DNA of 64,000 nucleotides from Owenia fusiformis (Eukaryota; Annelida; Polychaeta; Sabellida; Oweniidae), in assembly GCA_903813345.2 (NCBI GenBank), contig CAIIXF020000005.1, positions 14,883,375 to 14,947,374 on the forward strand. Reading direction: 5' to 3'. A model generated the notes under the pieces. It saw nothing but the letters and a program-made list of their open reading frames with translations. It had not been told where the DNA came from and did not search any database. How positions within the stretch are numbered: position 1 is the first letter of the stretch; each line of letters starts with the position of its first letter. A program made the translations under genes and the position numbers. Below, one piece after another: positions 1-10,389 of the stretch.

Positions 1-1065
1 ATATTGAAACTATTAATGCAACATTTGATCTAAAAAAATTATGTGAAATTATAATATACAATATTACTACAGTCATGTAGTGACAACTTTTACAGTAAAA
101 ATTGATTTTTACAAATTCAATACATTATATGACAATGTATCGGAAAATGTTAAAATAAATAATGTCATCCATGGCTGATTTTTTTATCATATCACAAATT
201 AGTCTAAATGTGTTCGCTAGTAATTTATCGCTCCGGTGAATTGCAAAAAAACTGTAACAATGGAACATTCTCTCTGCACAAACAATTCAAAAACTCTGTA
301 CTGATCTGCCAATAAACTATACCGCAGATCGGCATAATATTGGAAAAAATTTGCAAAATGTTATCGGAAATTTCCTTATTAATATATCAATGGAGAGCTT
401 GCTTCTGGCCAAGCAATCGACATTAAAGTTTAATGATATTACCTACTGCAGCCCACATGTCAGATTACAAGCCTGCAATCTGTGCGCAACTTCAGAACAA
501 TCAAGCAAAACGCATAGGCACATGATAAGATGGCCACCCAAAGGCAAAATATCAAATGATATACATGTATTTTGAATTGAAAACACAGTGATAAAGAGTG
601 GAATTAGAGAGGAATAAAATATACAGACATGCAGCCCATACTTTGAATTGTACAAAATTGCCAACAAATGAGGTACTTCATTCAAATTTTAGAGAAAAAT
701 TAATTGAAATAAAACAAAGCAAGATATTTTGTATGAAAGGATGACACCGTATCACATGTATATGATAAAAAACAGCTGTTTCAAATCTCATAATTATATA
801 TTAGAAACATGTTTTTATATCTTATTTTCAATCAATAATATAATTTTCACAAATCTAAAGGTATTATTTCAAAAATCACAATTGTCTTTTGTGCGATTTG
901 TGTCAAACAGTGATTGCCATATACAATGATAATTGTCCAGATTCGTATGCTGTTCAAAAACTTCTAAAAATAGTATCACAATACACTTAATAATCAATCA
1001 CTTTATGGAAACATGGAACTGGAAACATATTTCAAATTTTTTTGATTTTTGAGACAACATAGATT
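1..1065. other. No gene recognised
   Basis: AT-rich sequence with only short, low-complexity open frames (up to about 80 codons) and no splice-consistent coding exon or familiar motif on either strand. It could be intron or distal sequence of the minus-strand gene whose exons are seen at 6.2-9.1 kb, but nothing here shows it. Confidence 0.5.
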
Positions 1066-1197
1066 GCTATCGGCTACCGGATTAATCTAATATATTTTAT
1101 GGGCAACACATTTAAATATGAATGAAATAGTGGCAGGTACAATTCATATTTAAATGAGTTGCCAATAAAATAGTAGGTTAATCCAGTAGCCGACAGC
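1066..1197. repeat. Foldback (inverted repeat) element
   Basis: The first ~58 bases and the reverse complement of the last ~57 bases match closely, starting with GCTATCGGCTACCGGATTAA on one side and the near-identical GCTGTCGGCTACTGGATTAA on the other. The spacer is only about 15 bases, so a transcript or single strand would fold into one long hairpin. No target duplication is evident at the edges. It is best read as a foldback MITE or a relic of one. Confidence 0.75.
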
Positions 1198-2282
1198 CGA
1201 AAGTTGCATTCGCGAATACAAGAACCTAAGTAAATGCAACGAACTGAATGGTTTCTACGGGTGACAATGTTATGATGTAGATGGTTCAACACTAAGGTTA
1301 ACTATCTCTCTAGGTATATAACTGCCATTATCATGGTTATAAAACACAAAATATAGTACATATACAGTAAAACCTTTTAAATGAGAACACATCTTAAAGT
1401 GAGCAGTTTTATGTTTTCATGCAGATATTTCTTTGAATACAATTGCCTATAACTACTAACTATGATAACGATTAACGATCATTCAAATTAACATTTTAAA
1501 ATGTAAAAGCTATGTTTGAATAAGAAGTTAGTTCTAATATTGTCATTTTGTTGGTTTTACTGCCTGTGAATATATTGTTATATGTATGTACATATGTACA
1601 TATTAAACTGATTTACTAATTCTCTCCAGTGTTCCTCCATAGCACTATCTACATGTGAACTCTACTAAAACCTAACTGCTCGTTAATATAGCATTACATT
1701 TGTTTAATTGCTTAATATGTTTTTAGGACAAGTATTTATGAAATAATTTTCATTTTTAATGATACATTTTGTTTGGTAATAGCTTTTTGATTAGCTTTTT
1801 TAACTGATACCAGTTGTGATTTTTAAGTATTTCTGACAATACAACGATAATTTCATATCAGAATCTAAGGAACGGTTGTCTATTTATATTTTTATCAACT
1901 CTTAGCACGTTAAAACCTCTCCGGAATTTAGAAAAAAGAATGATATAAAAATCAATGGATATGTCACCCTGGAGACAGTCTCTCACCTAGAAAATGGGAA
2001 GTTTGAAATCCAAGGTGATTTTAAGAAAAAATCAATGGAATGATTTTTTGTTCACAGGTCAATCTTTATACATGTATGTATTTAAGTTGGATTTTTTTAT
2101 TTATTTTCTCAATAGTATTGAAAGCGAGGGCTTCTTTTCCTAGGGCTTCTTTCAGTCAGGATTTTTTTATATTTGGCTTCTTCAACAAGGGTTTCTTTCA
2201 CACTGGTTTCAGCTTTTCTTCAAGGGCGGGGGTCGAATATGATATTTTTTGGGATAATATTTTGATATGACCTTGCAAAGGA
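1198..2282. other. No gene recognised
   Basis: AT-rich, with short poly-T runs and no coding exon, RNA gene or clear repeat that I can support. It ends at the target-site duplication of the MULE-like element. Confidence 0.5.
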
Positions 2283-2291
2283 CAAATATTA

Positions 2292-2393
2292 GGAATGTAC
2301 TAAAAACCCTTCGACCTACGACCCTTCGACCCTACGACTTACTGGGTGTCAAGAATTTTTGGAATATATTTTATTGAAAAACCCTTCGACCTC
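2292..2393 (+). repeat. Left terminal inverted repeat of the MULE-like element
   Basis: Matches the reverse complement of 4617-4718 over about 100 bases with scattered substitutions and small indels. It contains repeated CCCTTCGACC blocks near both its ends, so the arm itself is partly a short tandem repeat. Confidence 0.85.
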
Positions 2394-2461
2394 TGATTTC
2401 CCAGTCCAGTTTACTAAACGATTATGTATAGTTCCAACTTGAGCTCCCTGTGCACCCAAAT

Positions 2462-2640
2462 ACGCATTTTACCTGGTAATTGTCAAGCAAAAATGTTTCA
2501 GTAGAAAAATTTCTAAAAAAGTTCGTCTACACAGCAAAAATACGAACGCCGAAAAAAAAACGAACGCATTTCGTTCGGACTTTTCACGCGAATTACGTAT
2601 ATGTCACGCATTGCGTTCGAAATTTTTCGTCTTATTTTAC
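2462..2640 (-). repeat. Inverted fragment related to the hAT-like MITE interior
   Basis: The reverse complement resembles roughly 6512-6675 inside the hAT-like MITE. Shared blocks include the stretch around CTACACAGCAAAAATACGAA and the TTTTCACGCGAATTACGTAT block. No terminal repeats are present here, so this is an internal fragment or a diverged truncated copy carried within the MULE-like element. Confidence 0.7.
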
Positions 2641-2956
2641 TTTTTTACTAAAACTTGAAAAGTAGTTGAACGATTTTGAGATCACAAGTTCGATGGGATT
2701 TGCTCCACCTCGCGTTGCTGTTATCTAGTTCTGAAATGTTTCATATCGGAGTGGCTCCAGGACCGACAATTTTGTCGGTACTGAAGACTGTCCAGGGGTA
2801 TTTGCTGGGGTACCAACAATTGTCGGCACTCTATCTACTCTGCCAGATAGAGAACCGACAATTGTCGGTACGCAAGTGGCTGCTACGTGTTTTTGCTAGA
2901 GAGCCGACAATTTCATCAATAAATCCACTACTTTTACTTTTTGAAATAACCTAATC

Positions 2957-3040
2957 ACTGGTAGCCTAGTGGTTAGGGAGTACGACTCGAACACACTCGG
3001 TCCCGAGTTCGAATCCCGGCAGGACCTACTTTTTTCTTTT
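2957..3040 (+). repeat. tRNA-derived SINE head with intact pol III boxes
   Basis: An A box (TAGCCTAGTGG, 2962-2972) matches TRGYNNARNGG and a B box (AGTTCGAATCC, 3006-3016) follows at a normal spacing. A T-rich run that could act as a pol III terminator begins at 3029. The ends do not pair as an acceptor stem, so this is not a functional tRNA. A tRNA-derived SINE head or tRNA pseudogene fits better. Confidence 0.6.
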
Positions 3041-3947
3041 GAGGGGGGGGGGCATAGTGCTTCTTTTGCAGTATGGAATCGTACAGGCATTAACTTGTAG
3101 TGAGCCATAATTTATTTCGACAAATATTGAAGCTTACCCCCCATAGTGTTATATATCAAAATGCACCTGTCCATATAGGGGTTCGATTGACCTACATCAA
3201 ATTATAGGGAGTCGGGTTACTTTTTGAGATATCAGCGTCCGTTTATTGTAACTTGCGTTTGCTACCACTTCCTCAATTCTGATATGACGGGCAAACGCGT
3301 AGTAAACATGCTCACGTTCGGAACTATTTTCACCTACATCGGTATTTTCGTAATTCAAATGAAAGTTGAACTCCTCTTTATTTTGATACCAAATAGTGGC
3401 ATACTAGGTACCCTAGAAGCCAACTATGGGTTATTTAGAATGATACCACAGGTTTTTAAATGGACTATATACCTTTTGGCGGATGGATATGGAACCTCAT
3501 ACCATAAGCTTCAAATAAAAAACATTCTGGCTATTTTCTTCTATCTAATGGGTAGCAAACGCCCCTTTCTACGCCTGATCGGCTCAGGAGAAATATCCTG
3601 TCTGTTTAGAATATATATAGCCGTTTACTCTGCATTAATAGCTCTCTAACGTCTTACTTGTTCATGTTTTTATTGGGTTTTCAACGTTTACTACCATTCC
3701 CCGTTCCCGGGCTACCATTTTTTGACTGGGTTTGGTAATCCCCGGGAAACCGGGGCTAATGCCCTCCCCGGGTTTTGCACTTGTTCCCAAAATATCCGTA
3801 TGATATCTGAAATATCCCCCCGCGCATTGCGCATGCGCCAGAAAATTCGAAAATCAATATTTGTTGGTCCTCTAGCGTGTAAACACAGCATATCTCCCGT
3901 ACCGACAATTTATTTGTCGGTCCTCTAGCGTGCCACCACATCAGAGT

Positions 3948-3977
3948 CTAGAGTACCGACAATTGTCGGTACTCTAG
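3948..3977. repeat. Perfect 30-nt palindrome with CCGACAATTGTCGG core
   Basis: The 30 bases read the same on both strands, with the core CCGACAATTGTCGG at the centre. The same core or its half recurs at about 2762-2781, 2810-2827, 2852-2870, 2902-2911 and 3900-3922, all inside the MULE-like element and several next to AGAG/CTCT. These look like subterminal or internal binding repeats of a transposon family. Confidence 0.7.
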
Positions 3978-4370
3978 CCTTAGAACCTCGTATGCTTTGG
4001 ATTTTGTAAAACAAAGAATCTACTTATTTAGTTGGCATTAGATTCTTAACTATACAAATCCAAATTGAAAAGTTGATAAAATCAAAAGACGGTTCTCTTT
4101 AAACTATATAAAAAATTTGACCTCCCGAAAATATGCATGATGCGCCACTGTTACAATGTGATGGGAAAAGCACAAATATTTTTACCGAGGAGGTAAGGAA
4201 CGTTCACATTCGAATGTGCTTGAATACATTAAACCTGCACATCGCTCCAAAACGCAATATGTTGACATATATTGTTTTTACATTTTCAAGCTCTAATATA
4301 AAGTTTATGTAAATAAAAAAAAATTATCTGCATAATGTCAAAGAACAATCATTTAGTTAAAAAAATAAAA

Positions 4371-4441
4371 AGGCGAATGCGGGATTCGAACCCGGGCTTC
4401 CCGCGTGCTAAGCGAGCATTCTTCCGCTAGACCACCGTAAT
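4371..4441 (-). tRNA. tRNA-like sequence, probably a pseudogene (positional anticodon AGC)
   Basis: A 71-nt minus-strand unit resembles eukaryotic tRNA-Gly in its D arm (TGGTCTAGCGGAAGA), anticodon stem (CTCGC/GCGGG) and T arm (CCCGGGTTCGAATCCCG). A T-rich terminator follows. The anticodon loop TTAGCAC would give AGC (alanine) rather than a glycine anticodon. The 5' and 3' acceptor strands do not pair, and one T-stem pair is a mismatch. It is therefore a pseudogene or SINE head rather than a working tRNA. Confidence 0.55.
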
Positions 4442-4616
4442 TTCATTGGTGGGAGTAGTTAAAGTGACGTCACGTTCTTCATTTAGAAACCTTTCCAAAA
4501 TCATATCGCCGGCTCCGATCGAAGTCCAGCTTTAAATATATTTAACTCTCTTGGGACAGATTCTTAAGTTCTATACACAAAGTAATATTTCCAGCAACTT
4601 CATATGGACTGAAGTA

Positions 4617-4718
4617 GAAGGTCGAAGGGTTTTTATAAAAATATATTTCAAAAATTCGTGACACGCTGTAAGTCGTAGGTCGCAGGGTCGAAGGGTCGAA
4701 GGGTTTTTAGTACATTCC
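4617..4718 (-). repeat. Right terminal inverted repeat of the MULE-like element
   Basis: Reverse complement of the left arm. Its outer edge, AGTACATTCC, is followed directly by the second copy of the 9-bp target duplication. Confidence 0.85.
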
Positions 4719-4727
4719 CAAATATTA

Positions 4728-6245
4728 TGAGAGTACCCTCGTAAATAATATGAAAATCCAACCCTTGCAAATGATAAATGAATAAAATCAAATACCCTCG
4801 CAAATGATTTAGACGCAAGGTTAACGACCAGGTGACCTATTGAACTTTAGACATCTAAAAGACCCTGGGCATATTTATCTAAGAATTACACAATGATGAC
4901 TGCATCTATACAATTATTACACACCATTAACTGTCTCAAAATTCTATAAGAGATAATGGTGATGAGCCTTATATAGGTCTAGAAACTGCCCTTCAAATGA
5001 CCCCAGCATTTATGAATGAATTTGGCAGCCATGTTCAATCAAATGATCATTTTTTACAAATCACTGTGCCGATTTATGATTTTATGATCAACAATTGATA
5101 ACAAATGACTGAAGATATTACCTGAGTACAAAGAAATCAAATTGTTATCAAAATGCTAATTTTCCCAATTTCAAATTAAGAAGTGAAAGCTGCAGAAGAA
5201 TGATTGCACCGGAATTTAAAGAGTTTTCCAAATTCCCATAGACGTCTATACATATGCAGATGGGGTGTTTTAATCAAAGGAAATCTCTCTGTTTAATAAC
5301 CCATATTTGATAATTTAAATTGCTTCCACAAATTTAACCTGGCTTAAATTTCTTTAAGACGTGAGAAAGCCTATGATGACCTAGTGAGGCGTGTCTTAGG
5401 CTACACACTAGAGCACTGGGCTGTTGGCGGGGACATTCTATCGGTCATTGTATCGCTATTCCCCATCACCTCTGTTCACGTCAATGCCCCTACTGTCGCT
5501 TTAACCAACCAATATTGAACCTATAGAAATTACCCGTAATTTACAAAACCCCTAACCCCCATTTATACATCTCAGAATCACCCAGACAATTAGTCTCCAT
5601 TCTAAAAGCCTAGCCCAGAGAATTATAAAAACACTAGGTCAGGCATGTTATTGGACCTTGGGTACCAACTTATAATCCAACCCACAGTAATTACACATAT
5701 CAAGTGAAAATTATTATAATTCTGGTTTTAATTCTAAGCTATGATGACAGGGTAATATTGGGGTTAGGGACAGCTTTTCATATGCAAAAACTATTCTTCA
5801 GTGTAAATTTATCAGTAGCTTATACTGAACAGTATTGAATTATTTCTATGTAGCGTCACAAAGAGCTCAAATGTGAGGTTTTTACCCATCAAAGTAGACT
5901 TCAAACAGTCATAGCTGCAGAAGATTACCATAAAAGCAGTGGTATTTTCTCAAGCAATTTTCATCAAGTTGAAAGCTGTCACAAACTGAGTGGTTAGCCT
6001 GAACCCAACATGCGGGATGCCAAATGCACAGTCCTTTAAGTTTCTTACAGCCTAAGACTATTTACCTAAAGGGCCGGCTTAAATTTCTTGGTGACACATG
6101 TTTGAAAAAGCATATAAAAAGGTGAAGGCCAGTTGATGTTTAAGAACATACGTACACATGATATTTTATTTTCACATTTTCAATTCTGATCTTAAGGTTT
6201 CAAGTAATCAAGATAGATGTCTAATTATATCCAATTCGAGTTTAC
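4728..6245. other. No gene recognised; intron of the minus-strand gene or intergenic
   Basis: A GC-richer patch at about 5365-5510 has stops in all frames I followed. The rest is AT-rich without supportable features. If the exons at 6246-6277 and 7087-7483 belong to one gene, this stretch would be its downstream intron. Confidence 0.45.
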
Positions 6246-6277
6246 CTGCCTTAATTTCCCATCGAAGATATGGGCTT
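6246..6277 (-). CDS. Candidate 32-nt exon of the Ser/Pro-rich gene
   Basis: On the minus strand a CAG acceptor at 6278-6280 precedes an exon that ends CAG with a GTAAAC donor. Joined to the exon at 7087-7483, which ends one base into a codon, the two leading bases complete a Glu codon. The frame then stays open: E-AHIFDGKLRQ, ending in phase 0. The acceptor lies inside the 8-bp target duplication of the adjacent hAT-like MITE. Before the insertion a pyrimidine-rich tract (now at about 6786-6815) would have preceded it. Phase agreement and splice sites are the only support, so this is tentative. Confidence 0.35.
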
Positions 6278-6281
6278 CTGC

Positions 6282-6777
6282 AGGCCTGTCAACTTGGGAA
6301 CACCTAACATGAGTGACTTGGAAATGTTGAACACCTCCCCTCAAAATGTGGACACCTTGGTCCAAATCTGGACACCTTGATCCAAATTTTGAATACCTTG
6401 GTTTAAATATTATTACATCTTGCCAAATTTTGAACACCTCAAATTTTTCGCGCTCGCTACGCTTGCGTTTCAAACATCCGTCAACGGGGGGGGGGGGGGG
6501 TGTAGGTACGAAAAATTTCAAACGGAATGCGTGACATATACGTAATTCGCGTGAAAAGTCCGAACGAAATGCGTACATTTTTTTCCGGCGTTCGTATTTT
6601 TGCTGTGTAGACGATCTTTTTTAGAAAATTTTCTACAGAAATATTTTTGCTTGACAGTTACCAGGTAAAATGCGTATTTGCGTGACATTTTCTGTCACGC
6701 AAAAATAACTGGCGTGACTTCAAATTCTTCAGCAAATGCGTGACAAATACGCAAATTGCGGGACAGTTGACAGGCCT
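6282..6777. mobile_element. hAT-like MITE, 496 bp, with 8-bp target duplication
   Basis: The ends are AGGCCTGTCAACT and its inverse AGTTGACAGGCCT-like terminus, about 12-13 bp. A perfect 8-bp direct repeat, GCTTCTGC, lies at 6274-6281 and 6778-6785. Eight-base duplications with short terminal repeats are the hAT signature. There is no transposase; the interior contains a G run at 6486-6500 and blocks such as GCGTGACATATACG that recur elsewhere in the window. Other copies or fragments lie at 2462-2640, 43640-43905, 43972-44095 and 44418-44830. Confidence 0.85.
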
Positions 6778-7086
6778 GCTTCTGCCAAAGGGATCCCATG
6801 GGGCAAAAAGTAAAAGGGTCTGCGGCGAAGCATCTTTGTTTGAATTGTGAATTTATATTGCTATTTTAACATGCTGACACATAAAGGGGAATCCACAAAT
6901 TCAGTATGTACATTAATGTTGCAAGGCCCAATAATGACTTATTTCCACTAAATAATGGAATCACATTCCAAGGATTGAAATCACACACAAAATTTAATAT
7001 CGAGTGTGTGCCCAAACCATGGGTTGGTAGGAATACAACATATTTTATTGTGATTGTTTGCTGAACTGAATGTAGAACTAGCTCAC

Positions 7087-7483
7087 CAATTATATTTCTG
7101 CGTCTAGTTGTCTCCCTCAGGTCGTAAACTGGAGAACTTCTCTGTGCTTCAGACGTAGGACTCAAATTTGGACTGAGGTTCAAAATTGGCGGACTATGGG
7201 TTCCAAACAAGTGTGAATGATTCGAAGCACCCGATTGGATAGAACCCAGTGAATGACCAGAATGGTCACTTCTCGGACTTCCCGGCAACGATGAACTTTG
7301 ACCTTCTGATGCAAAGCCTTGGTGGTCAGGAATATTAATATGGCTAATGGGCCGATTTACAATGTTTGTTGTGAGTTGTTCAGTGTGGCAATTTCCAGAA
7401 GGGGGTTTCGGTATGAGTTGGCGCAATCGTGTCAAATGACTTTGCTCTTTGTGGTTTGATGCGGCAACTGGCATCACGTTTTT
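7087..7483 (-). CDS. Internal exon of an unrecognised Ser/Pro/His-rich protein
   Basis: A 397-nt exon with a CAG acceptor after an AT-rich, weakly pyrimidine tract and a GTGAGC donor. It encodes about 132 residues in one open frame. The composition is low complexity and looks intrinsically disordered: a basic start (SHLTRLRQLIPKPPSG), then SSSLPGSPRSDHSGHSLG, then repeated NLSPNLSPTSE and a basic end (ETTRRRNII). Several SP dipeptides could be proline-directed kinase sites. I do not recognise the family. A regulatory or adaptor protein tail is plausible by composition only. The gene is transcribed leftwards; its first exon may be near 9090 and later exons lie to the left or are not detectable. 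Confidence 0.6.
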
Positions 7484-9089
7484 CTGAAAATTAATATAAA
7501 CTATTGAATTTACTTCATTTGCATTAAACAAACAAAGTAATTAATATTGTATCCTTCAACATGTTTAAAATACATATCTATCAAGTATCAATCTGACAAC
7601 CTTGACAAATATAAAAAATATCAATGTTCATTTTGATACACAAAACTCCATCTTTAAGCCCCTACATTCTGATGTTTCAGTCCCTCTTTATCCAATGCTT
7701 ATGAGAGACAGTGAAGGCCATGAAACCCATAATAATGCCCCTAAGACCCTAAAATGAAGAAAGAGTAGTAGCCTTACATTCTGATAAATGATGTTATGCA
7801 GTATTTTCCTTATAAAGACTGATTTAGTAATTACTAACGCTGACATATTTCTCAAGTTTAAAGTGTTAATTTGTACTTTTTAATATTGTGACAAAATTAA
7901 TGTTTGTTAGAATTCAAGCCCCCATAGCCAGCTTTTCAAATTTGACAATTTTGGTCAAAATGGTAAAAAACTGCATGATTTTGAAAGATAAATGGTTCAC
8001 TCGCACCCCCCAACCTCCGAGGCTATGGGCATTGAATGTATATATATTCTTCAATGTTCAGTTAGATTCGTAGTGTATGCTGCATGTCAAAATTGAACAT
8101 CAATACATAGGCAATTTTCGGCAGTAAACATTTGGTATGTCATAAAAATCATCTTAGATTTACTGCCCATAAATGTTTTATTTTTCTAATCTACCTTCCT
8201 ATGATCCTATCATGTAGTGAAGGCCTATAAATGGTGGTAAAGTCAACTGAAGCCAATAAAATTAAAATTTGATAACATATCTAGACTCATGCGAAAATGA
8301 GAACATATTTGAGTATTTGAGATATTTTGCCAACCCAGCTTGAGTAGTCAAAGGTAAAAATTCATCAGTGATCAAGTCCTTTGATTAGACCTATATAATG
8401 GAATAAGAAAGTCATTTAAGTCTAAGGGCTTGAAATTTACCCTATGATATATTGTCGACATCTATTTCATGTTTGTACCATTGATCAGCCTTTGTGGACT
8501 GTATATTGGATAGAACCCAACTTTACTTAGAACTATTGGTAAACGGGATATATTGGATTTACAATGTACGCACAATGATAATAAATCGTCATGTACAAAA
8601 AGTACCGATTTTCTAGAACATAATTCTACCCATTCCAGACCTCAATCAGGGAAAAACCTTGAATATATAATTAGAATAATCAAAAATGAATTAAACAGTG
8701 GAATTTATTTAAAGATATCTGAACCAGGTTGACACTGAGCTTGTAATGAATACCTTCACCAACATATTTTCACAAAATGGCCGACTTTGTTGGTCTAGAC
8801 TTCGCAAAAGTATCCCTATAAAAATATTTAATTTGTCCCACTTACCTGACATAGAATACCTTCAAAACATTATTAAATGGAAAAACATATTAAGAGCTTC
8901 CCAAATCTAAAACAATTGATTACATTTTATCACTAAATAGTGCAGAAATAATGCTGAAGAGTTGGGCTTTTGCATTGCTCGATTATTCAAATAAGCTTTC
9001 AATGACCTCTTTTCACGAAAATATTCTCATCAGAAACCTTCTTTTATTGAGCTTCAAACTACAAATAAATATTATATTCGTTTACTTAC
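7484..9089. other. Probable intron(s) of the Ser/Pro-rich minus-strand gene
   Basis: No open coding exon was found. A strong minus-strand donor, CAG/GTAAGTG, lies at about 8845, but the preceding bases have stops in all three frames, so at most it ends a non-coding exon. Confidence 0.4.
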
Positions 9090-9240
9090 CTACAAGTTAC
9101 AATGTAAGTCGACGTTTCATACATCCGTGGATGCGCAGATGTTGATAATCAATGCAGGATATCGATATGAAATGGGACATTCATCAAACACAGGTCACTT
9201 TGTAAACTAAAAAGTTCATGTGCATAAAAAGGAATCCCCG
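9090..9240 (-). other. Possible 5' UTR exon of the Ser/Pro-rich gene
   Basis: On the minus strand the sequence ends TTGTAG/GTAAGTAAAC, a near-consensus donor at 9090, with a non-AT-rich stretch upstream. No long open frame crosses it. It is placed as a leader exon only because it is the first good donor upstream of the coding exon. The 5' limit is a guess. Confidence 0.3.
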
Positions 9241-9871
9241 CCTACTTCGTGACGTCACTTCCATGGGAAAATACCTCAGTGTTCAACAAGGGCATGCAAC
9301 AAATTCTGGCACAGTTTGTTGTTTGAATGACCCAAGAAGGAACATTATTGAGTTCAAACTTATTGAGTTTCAACTTTAATGGGATGTCCATGAACATAAC
9401 ATCATTTCAAACAACATTATGATTCTTCTGGTTTCGATAACTCCAAATGCCATTTGAAATTTCTGACCCCAGGTTTCTGACATTGTAAATAACATAACTG
9501 GAATTGTAGGATGAAAAAAGAAGGATGTGCTTCTCCCAATATGTCACATCATCCTCCATGTAAGTATAATTATAAAACATGCCCAATAGCATGGACATCT
9601 TGCCTATAGAATCAACTATCTTATTCTAGAATGCAATCCCACTTGAAAATTTGGCAAATATAGTTCGCATATAGATCTAATTTTGGACAATTTTCCAAAT
9701 GTTTTGTCATTTTCCAAAATATTTTGTTGATGACAAATCCGTTAATTGTACTTAATGGTAAAGTCCCTGCTTCCGAAAAATTAGAACTACCCTAACAATA
9801 GGGCCAAATCCTGGTCCAGTGTCCAGTGATATAAAAACGATATATCATCAATACCATGGGCGTAGCGCCTG
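9241..9871. other. No gene recognised
   Basis: AT-rich spacer with no supportable exon, RNA gene or repeat apart from short direct duplications near 9340-9380. Confidence 0.4.
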
Positions 9872-10233
9872 TTATACCACTCTAAGTCCAATTACAGTTG
9901 TATAACATTGGTCTATACAACAATATACAGTGGAGAGTGGTATATCGTCATCGTATACAACTCCTCCGTATACACTCCAGCGTATACCACTGTAGAAGTG
10001 CATTCTGGGAACTAATGAATAAAAAATAAAAAAATCATGAAAATTTTCATGATTTCCTAGAATCAAGTGACGTCATAAATGGTTCCGGCATGTTTTGCTA
10101 GAATCAAGCCATGTCATAAATGGTTCGAGATCAACATCAGTATTATTATTGAGTTGGCTATGGGATATTTTTATGGTTTTTAATTGTTATGATTGTGTTC
10201 GAATCAACTGTAATTGAACTTAGAGTGGCATAA
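9872..10233. mobile_element. MITE-like element with ~28-bp inverted ends
   Basis: The left end (9872-9900) and the reverse complement of the right end (10205-10233) share TTATNCCACTCTAAGT-CAATTACAGTTG with one or two mismatches. The interior has no coding capacity. The element abuts a separate long palindrome on its right. No convincing target duplication was found, so the exact class is open. Confidence 0.65.
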
Positions 10234-10389
10234 TAAGATTATATAATGATTCATTCTGTATATCGTGCATTTTATACTCTCGTGAGAATATAATATATTC
10301 ACTCGTTCGCTACGCTCACTTGTGAATATATCATATACTCACTAGAGTATAAACACGATATACAGAAAGAACCATTATATAACCTCATA
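10234..10389. repeat. Long imperfect palindrome, ~70-bp arms
   Basis: The left arm (about 10234-10304) and the reverse complement of the right arm (about 10318-10389) share blocks such as TTATATAATG, TTCTGTATATCGTG, TTTATACTCT and GATATATTCAC. The spacer is about 13 bases (TTCGCTACGCTCA). It would extrude or fold as a long AT-rich hairpin and is likely a foldback element. Confidence 0.75.

Larger units (their letters stand above)
2292..4718. mobile_element. MULE-like non-autonomous DNA transposon, 2.4 kb
   Basis: The element begins GGAATGTACTAAAAACCC and ends with its reverse complement. The terminal inverted repeats run about 100 bp (2292-2393 and 4617-4718), rich in CCCTTCGACC/TACGAC motifs. 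It is flanked by a perfect 9-bp direct repeat, CAAATATTA, at 2283-2291 and 4719-4727. Long inverted repeats with 8-10 bp duplications are typical of Mutator-like elements; foldback elements are the alternative. No transposase frame is visible. The 141-codon open frame at 3224-3649 has no recognisable motif and is probably fortuitous. The interior carries a hAT-MITE fragment, a tRNA-like SINE head, a tRNA pseudogene and several CCGACAATTGTCGG palindromes, so it looks like a composite carrier. Confidence 0.85.

Noticed and set aside
2957-3030. Functional tRNA gene
   Set aside because: A and B boxes are good, but no acceptor stem can be formed. A SINE head or pseudogene fits better.
3224-3649. 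141-codon plus-strand frame inside the MULE-like element
   Set aside because: There is no transposase or other motif, and hydrophobic runs come from AT-rich codons. It lies between tRNA-like units in a non-autonomous element.
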